Assembly (NCBI GenBank): GCA_949358305.1
Contig: CASHSZ010000091.1
Location: 62,001-126,000, forward strand
From: Strigamia acuminata
Taxonomy: Eukaryota; Arthropoda; Chilopoda; Geophilomorpha; Linotaeniidae
Length of the DNA: 64,000 nt
Reading direction: 5' to 3'
Part shown: positions 14,531 to 27,084 of the stretch, piece by piece
Layout of the letters: every line of letters starts with the position of its first letter
Position numbering within the stretch: position 1 is the stretch's first letter
Translations under genes and position numbers: made by a program
Notes under the pieces: model-generated
Seen by the model: the letters and a program-made list of their open reading frames with translations, nothing else
Database searches by the model: none
What the model was told of the DNA's origin: nothing

Positions 14531-17500
14531 GTGATGAGATCAAAAGTTTATTCTCCCAAATCATTCGTTGGATGTTTCTAAAACTTACATTGGAGCCTTC
14601 TACTAAGGTTTAAACACTATTTCTGAACATTCAGAGACATTGGTCTTGTGGTGTTTGTGCTAAGTCAACTGTGATGAGATCAAAAGTCTATTCTCCCAAA
14701 TCATCGGTTAAATGTTATAAAACTTACATTGGAGCCTTCTACTAAGGTTTAAACACTATTTCTGAACATTCAGAGACATTGGTCTTGTGGTGTTTGTGCT
14801 AAGTCAACTGTGATGAGATCAAAAGTCTATTCTCCCAAATCATCGGTTAAATGTTTCTAAAACTTACATTGGAGCCTTCTACTAAGGTTTAAACACTATT
14901 TCTGAACATTCAGAGACATTGGACTTGTGGTGTTTGTGCTAAGTAACTGTGATGAGATCAAAAGTCTATTCTCCCAAATCATTGCTTGGATGTTGCTAAA
15001 ACTTACATTGAAGGCTTCTACTAAGGTTTAAACACTATTTCTGAACATTCAGAGACATTGGTCTTGTGGTGTTTGTGCTAAGTCAACTGTGATGAGATCA
15101 AAGTCTATTCTCCCAAATCATCGGTTGGATGTTTCTAAAACTTACATTGGAGCCTTCTACTAAGGTTTAAACACTATTTCTGAACATTCAGAGACATTGG
15201 TCTTATGGTGTTTGTGCTAAGTCAACTATGATGAGATCAAAAGTCTATTCTCCCAAATCATCGGTTGAATGTTTCTAAAACTTACATTGGAGCCTTCTAC
15301 TAAGGTTTAAACACTATTTCTGAACATTCAGAGACATTGGACTTGTGGTGTTTGTGCTAAGTCAACTGCGATGTAAAATGAGCTCAAAATTTTTTTTTCA
15401 AAATTTATTGCTTAGGTGTTGCTAAAACTTATATTGAAGGCTTCTACTAAGGTTTAAACACTATTTCTGAACATTCAGAGACATTGGTCTTGTGGTGTTT
15501 GTGCTAAGTCAACTGTGATGAGATCAAAAGTCTATTCTCCCAAATCATCGGTTAAATGTTATAAAACTTACATTGGAGCCTTCTACTAAGGTTTAAACAC
15601 TATTTCTGAACATTCAGAGACATTGGTCTTGTGGTGTTTGTGCTAAGTCAACTGTGATGAGATCAAAAGTCTATTCTCCCAAATCATTGGTTGGATGTTT
15701 CTAAAACTTACATTGGAGCCTTCTACTAAGGTTTAAACACTATTTCTGAACATTCAGAGACATTGGTCTTGTGGTGTTTGTGCTAAGTCAACTGTGATGA
15801 GATCAAAAGTCTATTCTCCCAAATCATCGGTTAAATGTTTCTAAAACTTACATTGGAGCCTTCTACTAAGGTTTAAACACTATTTCTGAACATTCAGAGA
15901 CATTGGTCTTGTGGTGTTTGTGCTAAGTCAACTGTGATGAGATCAAAAGTCTATTCTCCCAAATCATCGGTTGGATGTTTCTAAAACTTACATTGGAGCC
16001 TTCTACTAAGGTTTAAACACTATTTCTGAACATTCAGAGACATTGGTCTTGTGGTGTTTGTGCTAAGTCAACTGTGATGAGATCAAAAGTCTATTCTCCC
16101 AAATCATCGGTTGAATGTTTCTAAAACTTACATTGGAGCCTTCTACTAAGGTTTAAACACTATTTCTGAACATTCAGAGACATTGGTCTTGTGGTGTTTG
16201 TGCTAAGTCAACTGTGATGAGATCAAAAGTCTATTCTCCCAAATCATCGGTTAAATGTTTCTAAAACTTACATTGGAGCCTTCTACTAAGGTTTAAACAC
16301 TATTTCTGAACATTCAGAGACATTGGTCTTGTGGTGTTTGTGCTAAGTCAACTGTGATGAGATCAAAAGTCTATTCTCCCAAATTATTGGTTGGATGTTT
16401 CTAAAACTTACATTGGAGCCTTCTACTAAGGTTTAAACACTATTTCTGAACATTCAGAGACATTGGTCTTGTGGTGTTTGTGCTAAGTCAACTGTGATGA
16501 GATCAAAAGTCTATTCTCCCAAATCATCGGTTAAATGTTTCTAAAACTTACATTGGAGCCTTCTACTAAGGTTTAAACACTATTTCTGAACATTCAGAGA
16601 CATTGGTCTTGTGGTGTTTGTGCTAAGTCAACTGTGATGAGATCAAAAGTCTATTCTCCCAAATCATCGGTTGGATGTTTCTAAAACTTACATTGGAGCC
16701 TTCTACTAAGGTTTAAACACTATTTCTGAACATTCAGAGACATTGGTCTTGTGGTGTTTGTGCTAAGTCAACTGTGATGAGATCAAAAGTCTATTCTCCC
16801 AAATCATTGGTTGGATGTTTCTAAAACTTACATTGGAGCCTTCTACTAAGGTTTAAACACTATTTCTGAACATTCAGAGACATTGGTCTTGTGGTGTTTG
16901 TGCTAAGTCAACTGTGATGAGATCAAAAGTCTATTCTCCCAAATCATCGGTTAAATGTTTCTAAAACTTACATTGGAGCCTTCTACTAAGGTTTAAACAC
17001 TATTTCTGAACATTCAGAGACATTGGTCTTGTGGTGTTTGTGCTAAGTCAACTGTGATGAGATCAAAAGTCTATTCTCCCAAATCATCGGTTGGATGTTT
17101 CTAAAACTTACATTGGAGCCTTCTACTAAGGTTTAAACACTATTTCTGAACATTCAGAGACATTGGACTTGTGGTGTTTGTGCTAAGTCAACTGCGATGT
17201 GAAATGAGCTCAAAATTTTTTTTTCAAAATTTATTGCTTGGGTGTTGCTAAAACTTAGATTGAAGGCTTCTACTAAGGTTTAAACACTATTTCTGAACAT
17301 TCAGAGACATTGGTCTTGTGGTGTTTGTGCTAAGTCAACTGCGATGTGAAATGAGCTCAAAATTTTTTTCTTCAAAATTTAATGCTTGGGTGTTGCTAAA
17401 ACTTATATTGAAGGCTTCTACTAAGGTTTAAACACTATTTCTGAACATACAGAGACATTGGACTTGTGGTGTTTGTGCTAAGTAACTGTGATGAGATCAA

Positions 17501-19181
17501 AAGTCTATTCTCCCAAATCATTGCTTGGATGTTGCTAAAACTTACATTGAAGGCTTCTACTAAGGTTTAAACACTATTTCTGAACATTCAGAGACATTGG
17601 TCTTGTGGTGTTTGTGCTAAGTCAACTGTGATGAGATCAAAAGTCTATTCTCCCAAATCATCGGTTGAATGTTTTTAAAACTTACATTGGAGCCTTCTAC
17701 TAAGGTTTAAACACTATTTCTGAACATTCAGAGACATTGGTCTTGTGGTGTTTGTGCTAAGTCAACTGTGATGAGATCAAAAGTCTATTCTCCCAAATCA
17801 TCGGTTAAATGTTTCTAAAACTTACATTGGAGCCTTCTACTAAGGTTTAAACACTATTTCTGAACATTCAGAGACATTGGTCTTGTGGTGTTTGTGCTAA
17901 GTCAACTGTGATGAGATCAAAAGTCTATTCTCCCAAATCATTGGTTGGATGTTTCTAAAACTTACATTGGAGCCTTCTACTAAGGTTTAAACACTATTTC
18001 TGAACATTCAGAGACATTGGTCTTGTGGTGTTTGTGCTAAGTCAACTGTGATGAGATCAAAAGTCTATTCTCCCAAATCATCGGTTAAATGTTTCTAAAA
18101 CTTACATTGGAGCCTTCTACTAAGGTTTAAACACTATTTCTGAACATTCAGAGACATTGGTCTTGTGGTGTTTGTGCTAAGTCAACTGTGATGAGATCAA
18201 AAGTCTATTCTCCCAAATCATCGGTTGGATGTTTCTAAAACTTACATTGGAGCCTTCTACTAAGGTTTAAACACTATTTCTGAACATTCAGAGACATTGG
18301 ACTTGTGGTGTTTGTGCTAAGTCAACTGCGATGTGAAATGAGCTCAAAATTTTTTTCTTCAAAATTTAATGCTTGGGTGTTGCTAAAACTTATATTGAAG
18401 GCTTCTACTAAGGTTTAAACACTATTTCTGAACATACAGAGACATTGGACTTGTGGTGTTTGTGCTAAGTAACTGTGATGAGATCAAAAGTCTATTCTCC
18501 CAAATCATTGCTTGGATGTTGCTAAAACTTACATTGAAGGCTTCTACTAAGGTTTAAACACTATTTCTGAACATTCAGAGACATTGGTCTTGTGGTGTTT
18601 GTGCTAAGTCAACTGTGATGAGATCAAAAGTCTATTCTCCCAAATCATCGGTTGGATGTTTCTAAAACTTACATTGGAGCCTTCTACTAAGGTTTAAACA
18701 CTATTTCTGAACATTCAGAGACATTGGTCTTATGGTGTTTGTGCTAAGTCAACTATGATGAGATCAAAAGTCTATTCTCCCAAATCATCGGTTGAATGTT
18801 TCTAAAACTTACATTGGAGCCTTCTACTAAGGTTTAAACACTATTTCTGAACATTCAGAGACATTGGTCTTGTGGTGTTTGTGCTAAGTCAACTGTGATG
18901 AGATCAAAAGTCTATTCTCCCAAATCATCGGTTGGATGTTTCTAAAACTTACATTGGAGCCTTCTACTAAGGTTTAAACACTATTTCTGAACATTCAGAG
19001 ACATTGGACTTGTGGTGTTTGTGCTAAGTCAACTGCGATGTAAAATGAGCTCAAAATTTTTTTTTCAAAATTTATTGCTTAGGTGTTGCTAAAACTTATA
19101 TTGAAGGCTTCTACTAAGGTTTAAACACTATTTCTGAACATTCAGAGACATTAGACTTGTGGTGTTTGTGCTAAGTCAACT
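14531..19181. repeat. 33-mer higher-order repeat unit 4
   Basis: A 4651-bp unit directly following unit 3, with the same monomer order and the same private variants ('aaattattggttgg' near 16381, 'gaatgttttta' near 17670). Tandem units of identical length indicate recent amplification of the 33-mer as a block. Confidence 0.9.
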
Positions 19182-22100
19182 GTGATGAGATCAAAAGTTT
19201 ATTCTCCCAAATCATTCGTTGGATGTTTCTAAAACTTACATTGGAGCCTTCTACTAAGGTTTAAACACTATTTCTGAACATTCAGAGACATTGGTCTTGT
19301 GGTGTTTCTGCTAAGTCAACTGTGATGAGATCAAAAGTCTATTCTCCCAAATCATCGGTTAAATGTTATAAAACTTACATTGGAGCCTTCTACTAAGGTT
19401 TAAACACTATTTCTGAACATTCAGAGACATTGGTCTTGTGGTGTTTGTGCTAAGTCAACTGTGATGAGATCAAAAGTCTATTCTCCCAAATCATCGGTTA
19501 AATGTTTCTAAAACTTACATTGGAGCCTTCTACTAAGGTTTAAACACTATTTCTGAACATTCAGAGACATTGGACTTGTGGTGTTTGTGCTAAGTAACTG
19601 TGATGAGATCAAAAGTCTATTCTCCCAAATCATTGCTTGGATGTTGCTAAAACTTACATTGAAGGCTTCTACTAAGGTTTAAACACTATTTCTGAACATT
19701 CAGAGACATTGGTCTTGTGGTGTTTGTGCTAAGTCAACTGTGATGAGATCAAAGTCTATTCTCCCAAATCATCGGTTGGATGTTTCTAAAACTTACATTG
19801 GAGCCTTCTACTAAGGTTTAAACACTATTTCTGAACATTCAGAGACATTGGTCTTGTGGTGTTTGTGCTAAGTCAACTGTGATGAGATCAAAAGTCTATT
19901 CTCCCAAATCATCGGTTGGATGTTTCTAAAACTTACATTGGAGCCTTCTACTAAGGTTTAAACACTATTTCTGAACATTCAGAGACATTGGTCTTGTGGT
20001 GTTTGTGCTAAGTCAACTGTGATGAGATCAAAAGTCTATTCTCCCAAATCATTGGTTGGATGTTTCTAAAACTTACATTGGAGCCTTCTACTAAGGTTTA
20101 AACACTATTTCTGAACATTCAGAGACATTGGTCTTGTGGTGTTTGTGCTAAGTCAACTGTGATGAGATCAAAAGTCTATTCTCCCAAATCATCGGTTAAA
20201 TGTTTCTAAAACTTACATTGGAGCCTTCTACTAAGGTTTAAACACTATTTCTGAACATTCAGAGACATTGGTCTTGTGGTGTTTGTGCTAAGTCAACTGT
20301 GATGAGATCAAAAGTCTATTCTCCCAAATCATCGGTTGGATGTTTCTAAAACTTACATTGGAGCCTTCTACTAAGGTTTAAACACTATTTCTGAACATTC
20401 AGAGACATTGGACTTGTGGTGTTTGTGCTAAGTCAACTGCGATGTGAAATGAGCTCAAAATTTTTTTTTCAAAATTTATTGCTTGGGTGTTGCTAAAACT
20501 TAGATTGAAGGCTTCTACTAAGGTTTAAACACTATTTCTGAACATTCAGAGACATTGGTCTTGTGGTGTTTGTGCTAAGTCAACTGCGATGTGAAATGAG
20601 CTCAAAATTTTTTTCTTCAAAATTTAATGCTTGGGTGTTGCTAAAACTTATATTGAAGGCTTCTACTAAGGTTTAAACACTATTTCTGAACATACAGAGA
20701 CATTGGACTTGTGGTGTTTGTGCTAAGTAACTGTGATGAGATCAAAAGTCTATTCTCCCAAATCATTGCTTGGATGTTGCTAAAACTTACATTGAAGGCT
20801 TCTACTAAGGTTTAAACACTATTTCTGAACATTCAGAGACATTGGTCTTGTGGTGTTTGTGCTAAGTCAACTGCGATGTAAAATGAGCTCAAAATTTTTT
20901 TTTCAAAATTTAATGCTTGGGTGTTGCTAAAACTTATATTGAAGGCTTCTACTAAGGTTTAAACACTATTTCTGAACATTCAGAGACATTGGACTTGTGG
21001 TGTTTGTGCTAAGTCAACTGTGATGAGATCAAAAGTCTATTCTCCCAAATCATTGGTTGGATGTTTCTAAAACTTACATTGGAGCCTTCTACTAAGGTTT
21101 AAACACTATTTCTGAACATTCAGAGACATTGGTCTTGTGGTGTTTGTGCTAAGTCAACTGTGATGAGATCAAAAGTCTATTCTCCCAAATCATCGGTTGA
21201 ATGTTTCTAAAACTTACATTGGAGCCTTCTACTAAGGTTTAAACACTATTTCTGAACATTCAGAGACATTGGTCTTGTGGTGTTTGTGCTAAGTCAACTG
21301 TGATGAGATCAAAAGTCTATTCTCCCAAATCATCGGTTAAATGTTTCTAAAACTTACATTGGAGCCTTCTACTAAGGTTTAAACACTATTTCTGAACATT
21401 CAAAGACATTGGTCTTGTGGTGTTTGTGCTAAGTCAACTGTGATGAGATCAAAAGTCTATTCTCCCAAATCATTGGTTGGATGTTTCTAAAACTTACATT
21501 GGAGCCTTCTACTAAGGTTTAAACACTATTTCTGAACATTCAGAGACATTGGTCTTGTGGTGTTTGTGCTAAGTCAACTGTGATGAGATCAAAAGTCTAT
21601 TCTCCCAAATCATCGGTTAAATGTTTCTAAAACTTACATTGGAGCCTTCTACTAAGGTTTAAACACTATTTCTGAACATTCAGAGACATTGGTCTTGTGG
21701 TGTTTGTGCTAAGTCAACTGTGATGAGATCAAAAGTCTATTCTCCCAAATCATCGGTTGGATGTTTCTAAAACTTACATTGGAGCCTTCTACTAAGGTTT
21801 AAACACTATTTCTGAACATTCAGAGACATTGGTCTTGTGGTGTTTGTGCTAAGTCAACTGTGATGAGATCAAAAGTCTATTCTCCCAAATCATTGGTTGG
21901 ATGTTTCTAAAACTTACATTGGAGCCTTCTACTAAGGTTTAAACACTATTTCTGAACATTCAGAGACATTGGTCTTGTGGTGTTTGTGCTAAGTCAACTG
22001 TGATGAGATCAAAAGTCTATTCTCCCAAATCATCGGTTAAATGTTTCTAAAACTTACATTGGAGCCTTCTACTAAGGTTTAAACACTATTTCTGAACATT

Positions 22101-23133
22101 CAGAGACATTGGTCTTGTGGTGTTTGTGCTAAGTCAACTGTGATGAGATCAAAAGTCTATTCTCCCAAATCATCGGTTGGATGTTTCTAAAACTTACATT
22201 GGAGCCTTCTACTAAGGTTTAAACACTATTTCTGAACATTCAGAGACATTGGACTTGTGGTGTTTGTGCTAAGTCAACTGCGATGTGAAATGAGCTCAAA
22301 ATTTTTTTTTCAAAATTTATTGCTTGGGTGTTGCTAAAACTTAGATTGAAGGCTTCTACTAAGGTTTAAACACTATTTCTGAACATTCAGAGACATTGGT
22401 CTTGTGGTGTTTGTGCTAAGTCAACTGCGATGTGAAATGAGCTCAAAATTTTTTTCTTCAAAATTTAATGCTTGGGTGTTGCTAAAACTTATATTGAAGG
22501 CTTCTACTAAGGTTTAAACACTATTTCTGAACATACAGAGACATTGGACTTGTGGTGTTTGTGCTAAGTAACTGTGATGAGATCAAAAGTCTATTCTCCC
22601 AAATCATTGCTTGGATGTTGCTAAAACTTACATTGAAGGCTTCTACTAAGGTTTAAACACTATTTCTGAACATTCAGAGACATTGGTCTTGTGGTGTTTG
22701 TGCTAAGTCAACTGTGATGAGATCAAAAGTCTATTCTCCCAAATCATCGGTTGGATGTTTCTAAAACTTACATTGGAGCCTTCTACTAAGGTTTAAACAC
22801 TATTTCTGAACATTCAGAGACATTGGTCTTGTGGTGTTTGTGCTAAGTCAACTGTGATGAGATCAAAAGTCTATTCTCCCAAATCATCGGTTGGATGTTT
22901 CTAAAACTTACATTAAAGCCTTCTACTAAGGTTTAAACACTATTTCTGAACATTCAGAGACATTGGTCTTGTGGTGTTTGTGCTAAGTCAACTGTGATGA
23001 GATCAAAAGTCTATTCTCCCAAATCATCGGTTGGATGTTTCTAAAACTTACATTGGAGCCTTCTACTAAGGTTTAAACACTATTTCTGAACATTCAGAGA
23101 CATTGGTCTTGTGGTGTTTGTGCTAAGTCAACT
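19182..23133. repeat. 28-mer satellite block (3952 bp)
   Basis: Starts with the same opening monomers as the 33-mer unit ('agtttattctccc...cattcgttgg', then 'aaatgttataaaac', then 'aaatgtttc', then type C) but has a different order afterwards: 28 monomers, 5 of type B, and three 1-bp deletions, which sums to 3952 bp. Private changes include 'ggtgtttctgctaag' (about 19307), 'attcaaagacattgg' (about 21400) and 'acattaaagcc' (about 22912). This is a scrambled derivative of the HOR. Confidence 0.8.
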
Positions 23134-26100
23134 GTGATGAGATCAAAAGTTTATTCTCCCAAATCATTCGTTGGATATTTCTAAAACTTACATTGGAGCC
23201 TTCTACTAAGGTTTAAACACTATTTCTGAACATTCAGAGACATTGGTCTTGTGGTGTTTGTGCTAAGTCAACTGTGATGAGATCAAAAGTCTATTCTCCC
23301 AAATCATCGGTTAAATGTTATAAAACTTACATTGGAGCCTTCTACTAAGGTTTAAACACTATTTCTGAACATTCAGAGACATTGGTCTTGTGGTGTTTGT
23401 GCTAAGTCAACTGTGATGAGATCAAAAGTCTATTCTCCCAAATCATCGGTTAAATGTTTCTAAAACTTACATTGGAGCCTTCTACTAAGGTTTAAACACT
23501 ATTTCTGAACATTCAGAGACATTGGACTTGTGGTGTTTGTGCTAAGTAACTGTGATGAGATCAAAAGTCTATTCTCCCAAATCATTGCTTGGATGTTGCT
23601 AAAACTTACATTGAAGGCTTCTACTAAGGTTTAAACACTATTTCTGAACATTCAGAGACATTGGTCTTGTGGTGTTTGTGCTAAGTCAACTGTGATGAGA
23701 TCAAAGTCTATTCTCCCAAATCATCGATTGGATGTTTCTAAAACTTACATTGGAGCCTTCTACTAAGGTTTAAACACTATTTCTGAACATTCAGAGACAT
23801 TGGTCTTATGGTGTTTGTGCTAAGTCAACTATGATGAGATCAAAAGTCTATTCTCCCAAATCATCGGTTGAATGTTTCTAAAACTTACATTGGAGCCTTC
23901 TACTAAGGTTTAAACACTATTTCTGAACATTCAGAGACATTGGACTTGTGGTGTTTGTGCTAAGTCAACTGCGATGTAAAATAAGCTCAAAATTTTTTTT
24001 TCAAAATTTATTGCTTAGGTGTTGCTAAAACTTATATTGAAGGCTTCTACTAAGGTTTAAACACTATTTCTGAACATTCAGAGACATTGGTCTTGTGGTG
24101 TTTGTGCTAAGTCAACTGCGTTGTAAAATGAGCTCAAAATTTTTTTTTCAAAATTTAATGCTTGGGTGTTGCTAAAACTTATATTGAAGGCTTCTACTAA
24201 GGTTTAAACACTATTTCTGAACATTCAGAGACATTGGACTTGTGGTGTTTGTGCTAAGTCAACTGTGATGAGATCAAAAGTCTATTCTCCCAAATCATTG
24301 GTTGGATGTTTCTAAAACTTATATTGGAGCCTTCTACTAAGGTTTAAACACTATTTCTGAACATTCAGAGACATTGGTCTTGTGGTGTTTGTGCTAAGTC
24401 AACTGTGATGAGATCAAAAGTCTATTCTCCCAAATCATTAGTTGGATGTTTCTAAAACTTACATTGGAGCCTTCTACTAAGGTTTAAACACTATTTCTGA
24501 ACATTCAGAGACATTGGTCTTGTGGTGTTTGTGCTAAGTCAACTGTGATGAGATCAAAAGTCTATTCTCCCAAATCATCGGTTGAATGTTTCTAAAACTT
24601 ACATTGGAGCCTTCTACTAAGGTTTAAACACTATTTCTGAACATTCAGAGACATTGGCCTTGTGGTGTTTGTGCTAAGTCAACTGTGATGAGATCAAAAG
24701 TCTATTCTCCCAAATCATCGGTTAAATGTTTCTAAAACTTACATTGGAGCCTTCTACTAAGGTTTAAACACTATTTCTGAACATTCAGAGACATTGGTCT
24801 TGTGGTGTTTGTGCTAAGTCAACTGTGATGAGATCAAAAGTCTATTCTCCCAAATCATCGGTTGAATGTTTCTAAAACTTACATTGGAGCCTTCTACTAA
24901 GGTTTAAACACTATTTCTGAACATTCAGAGACATTGGTCTTGTGGTGTTTGTGCTAAGTCAACTGTGATGAGATCAAAAGTCTATTCTCCCAAATCATCG
25001 GTTAAATGTTATAAAACTTACATTGGAGCCTTCTACTAAGGTTTAAACACTATTTCTGAACATTCAGAGACATTGGTCTTGTGGTGTTTGTGCTAAGTCA
25101 ACTGTGATGAGATCAAAAGTCTATTCTCCCAAATCATCAATTGGATGTTTCTAAAACTTACATTGGAGCCTTCTACTAAGGTTTAAACACTATTTCTGAA
25201 CATTCAGAGACATTGGTCTTGTGGTGTTTGTGCTAAGTCAACTGTGATGAGATCAAAAGTCTATTCTCCCAAATCATTGGTTGGATGTTTCTAAAACTTA
25301 CATTGGAGCCTTCTACTAAGGTTTAAACACTATTTCTGAACATTCAGAGACATTGGTCTTGTGGTGTTTGTGCTAAGTCAACTGTGATGAGATCAAAAGT
25401 CTATTCTCCCAAATCATCGGTTAAATGTTTCTAAAACTTACATTGGAGCTTTCTACTAAGGTTTAAACACTATTTCTGAACATTCAGAGACATTGGTCTT
25501 GTGGTGTTTGTGCTAAGTCAACTGTGATGAGATCAAAAGTCTATTCTCCCAAATCATCGGTTGGATGTTTCTAAAACTTACATTGGAGCCTTCTACTAAG
25601 GTTTAAACACTATTTCTGAACATTCAGAGACATTGGTCTTGTGGTGTTTGTGCTAAGTCAACTGTGATGAGATCAAAAGTCTATTCTCCCAAATCATTGG
25701 TTGGATGTTTCTAAAACTTACATTGGAGCCTTCTACTAAGGTTTAAACACTATTTCTGAACATTCAGAGACATTGGTCTTGTGGTGTTTGTGCTAAGTCA
25801 ACTGTGATGAGATCAAAAGTCTATTCTCCCAAATCATCGGTTAAATGTTTCTAAAACTTACATTGGAGCCTTCTACTAAGGTTTAAACACTATTTCTGAA
25901 CATTCAGAGACATTGGTCTTGTGGTGTTTGTGCTAAGTCAACTGTGATGAGATCAAAAGTCTATTCTCCCAAATCATCGGTTGGATGTTTCTAAAACTTA
26001 CATTGGAGCCTTCTACTAAGGTTTAAACACTATTTCTGAACATTCAGAGACATTGGACTTGTGGTGTTTGTGCTAAGTCAACTGCGATGTGAAATGAGCT

Positions 26101-27084
26101 CAAAATTTTTTTTTCAAAATTTATTGCTTGGGTGTTGCTAAAACTTAGATTGAAGGCTTCTACTAAGGTTTAAACACTATTTCTGAACATTCAGAGACAT
26201 TGGTCTTGTGGTGTTTGTGCTAAGTCAACTGCGATGTGAAATGAGCTCAAAATTTTTTTCTTCAAAATTTAATGCTTGGGTGTTGCTAAAACTTATATTG
26301 AAGGCTTCTACTAAGGTTTAAACACTATTTCTGAACATACAGAGACATTGGACTTGTGGTGTTTGTGCTAAGTAACTGTGATGAGATCAAAAGTCTATTC
26401 TCCCAAATCATTGCTTGGATGTTGCTAAAACTTACATTGAAGGCTTCTACTAAGGTTTAAACACTATTTCTGAACATTCAGAGACATTGGTCTTGTGGTG
26501 TTTGTGCTAAGTCAACTGTGATGAGATCAAAAGTCTATTCTCCCAAATCATCGGTTGGATGTTTCTAAAACTTACATTGGAGCCTTCTACTAAGGTTTAA
26601 ACACTATTTCTGAACATTCAGAGACATTGGTCTTATGGTGTTTGTGCTAAGTCAACTATGATGAGATCAAAAGTCTATTCTCCCAAATCATCGGTTGAAT
26701 GTTTCTAAAACTTACATTGGAGCCTTCTACTAAGGTTTAAACACTATTTCTGAACATTCAGAGACATTGGTCTTGTGGTGTTTGTGCTAAGTCAACTGTG
26801 ATGAGATCAAAAGTCTATTCTCCCAAATCATCGGTTGGATGTTTCTAAAACTTACATTGGAGCCTTCTACTAAGGTTTAAACACTATTTCTGAACATTCA
26901 GAGACATTGGACTTGTGGTGTTTGTGCTAAGTCAACTGCGATGTGAAATGAGCTCAAAATTTTTTTTTCAAAATTTAATGCTTGGGTGTTGCTAAAACTT
27001 ATATTGAAGGCTTCTACTAAGGTTTAAACACTATTTCTGAACATTCAGAGACATTAGACTTGTGGTGTTTGTGCTAAGTCAACT
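23134..27084. repeat. 28-mer satellite block (3951 bp)
   Basis: A second 28-monomer block with the same opening monomers, closing just before the next 'agtttattctccc' monomer. It has 5 type B monomers and four 1-bp deletions, which sums to 3951 bp. The monomer order differs from the preceding 3952-bp block, so the near-equal length does not reflect simple duplication. Private variants include 'cattagttgg' (about 24439), 'catcaattgg' (about 25136) and 'ggagctttc' (about 25446). The 'catcaattgg' type recurs near 32345, showing exchange with the downstream block. Confidence 0.75.
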
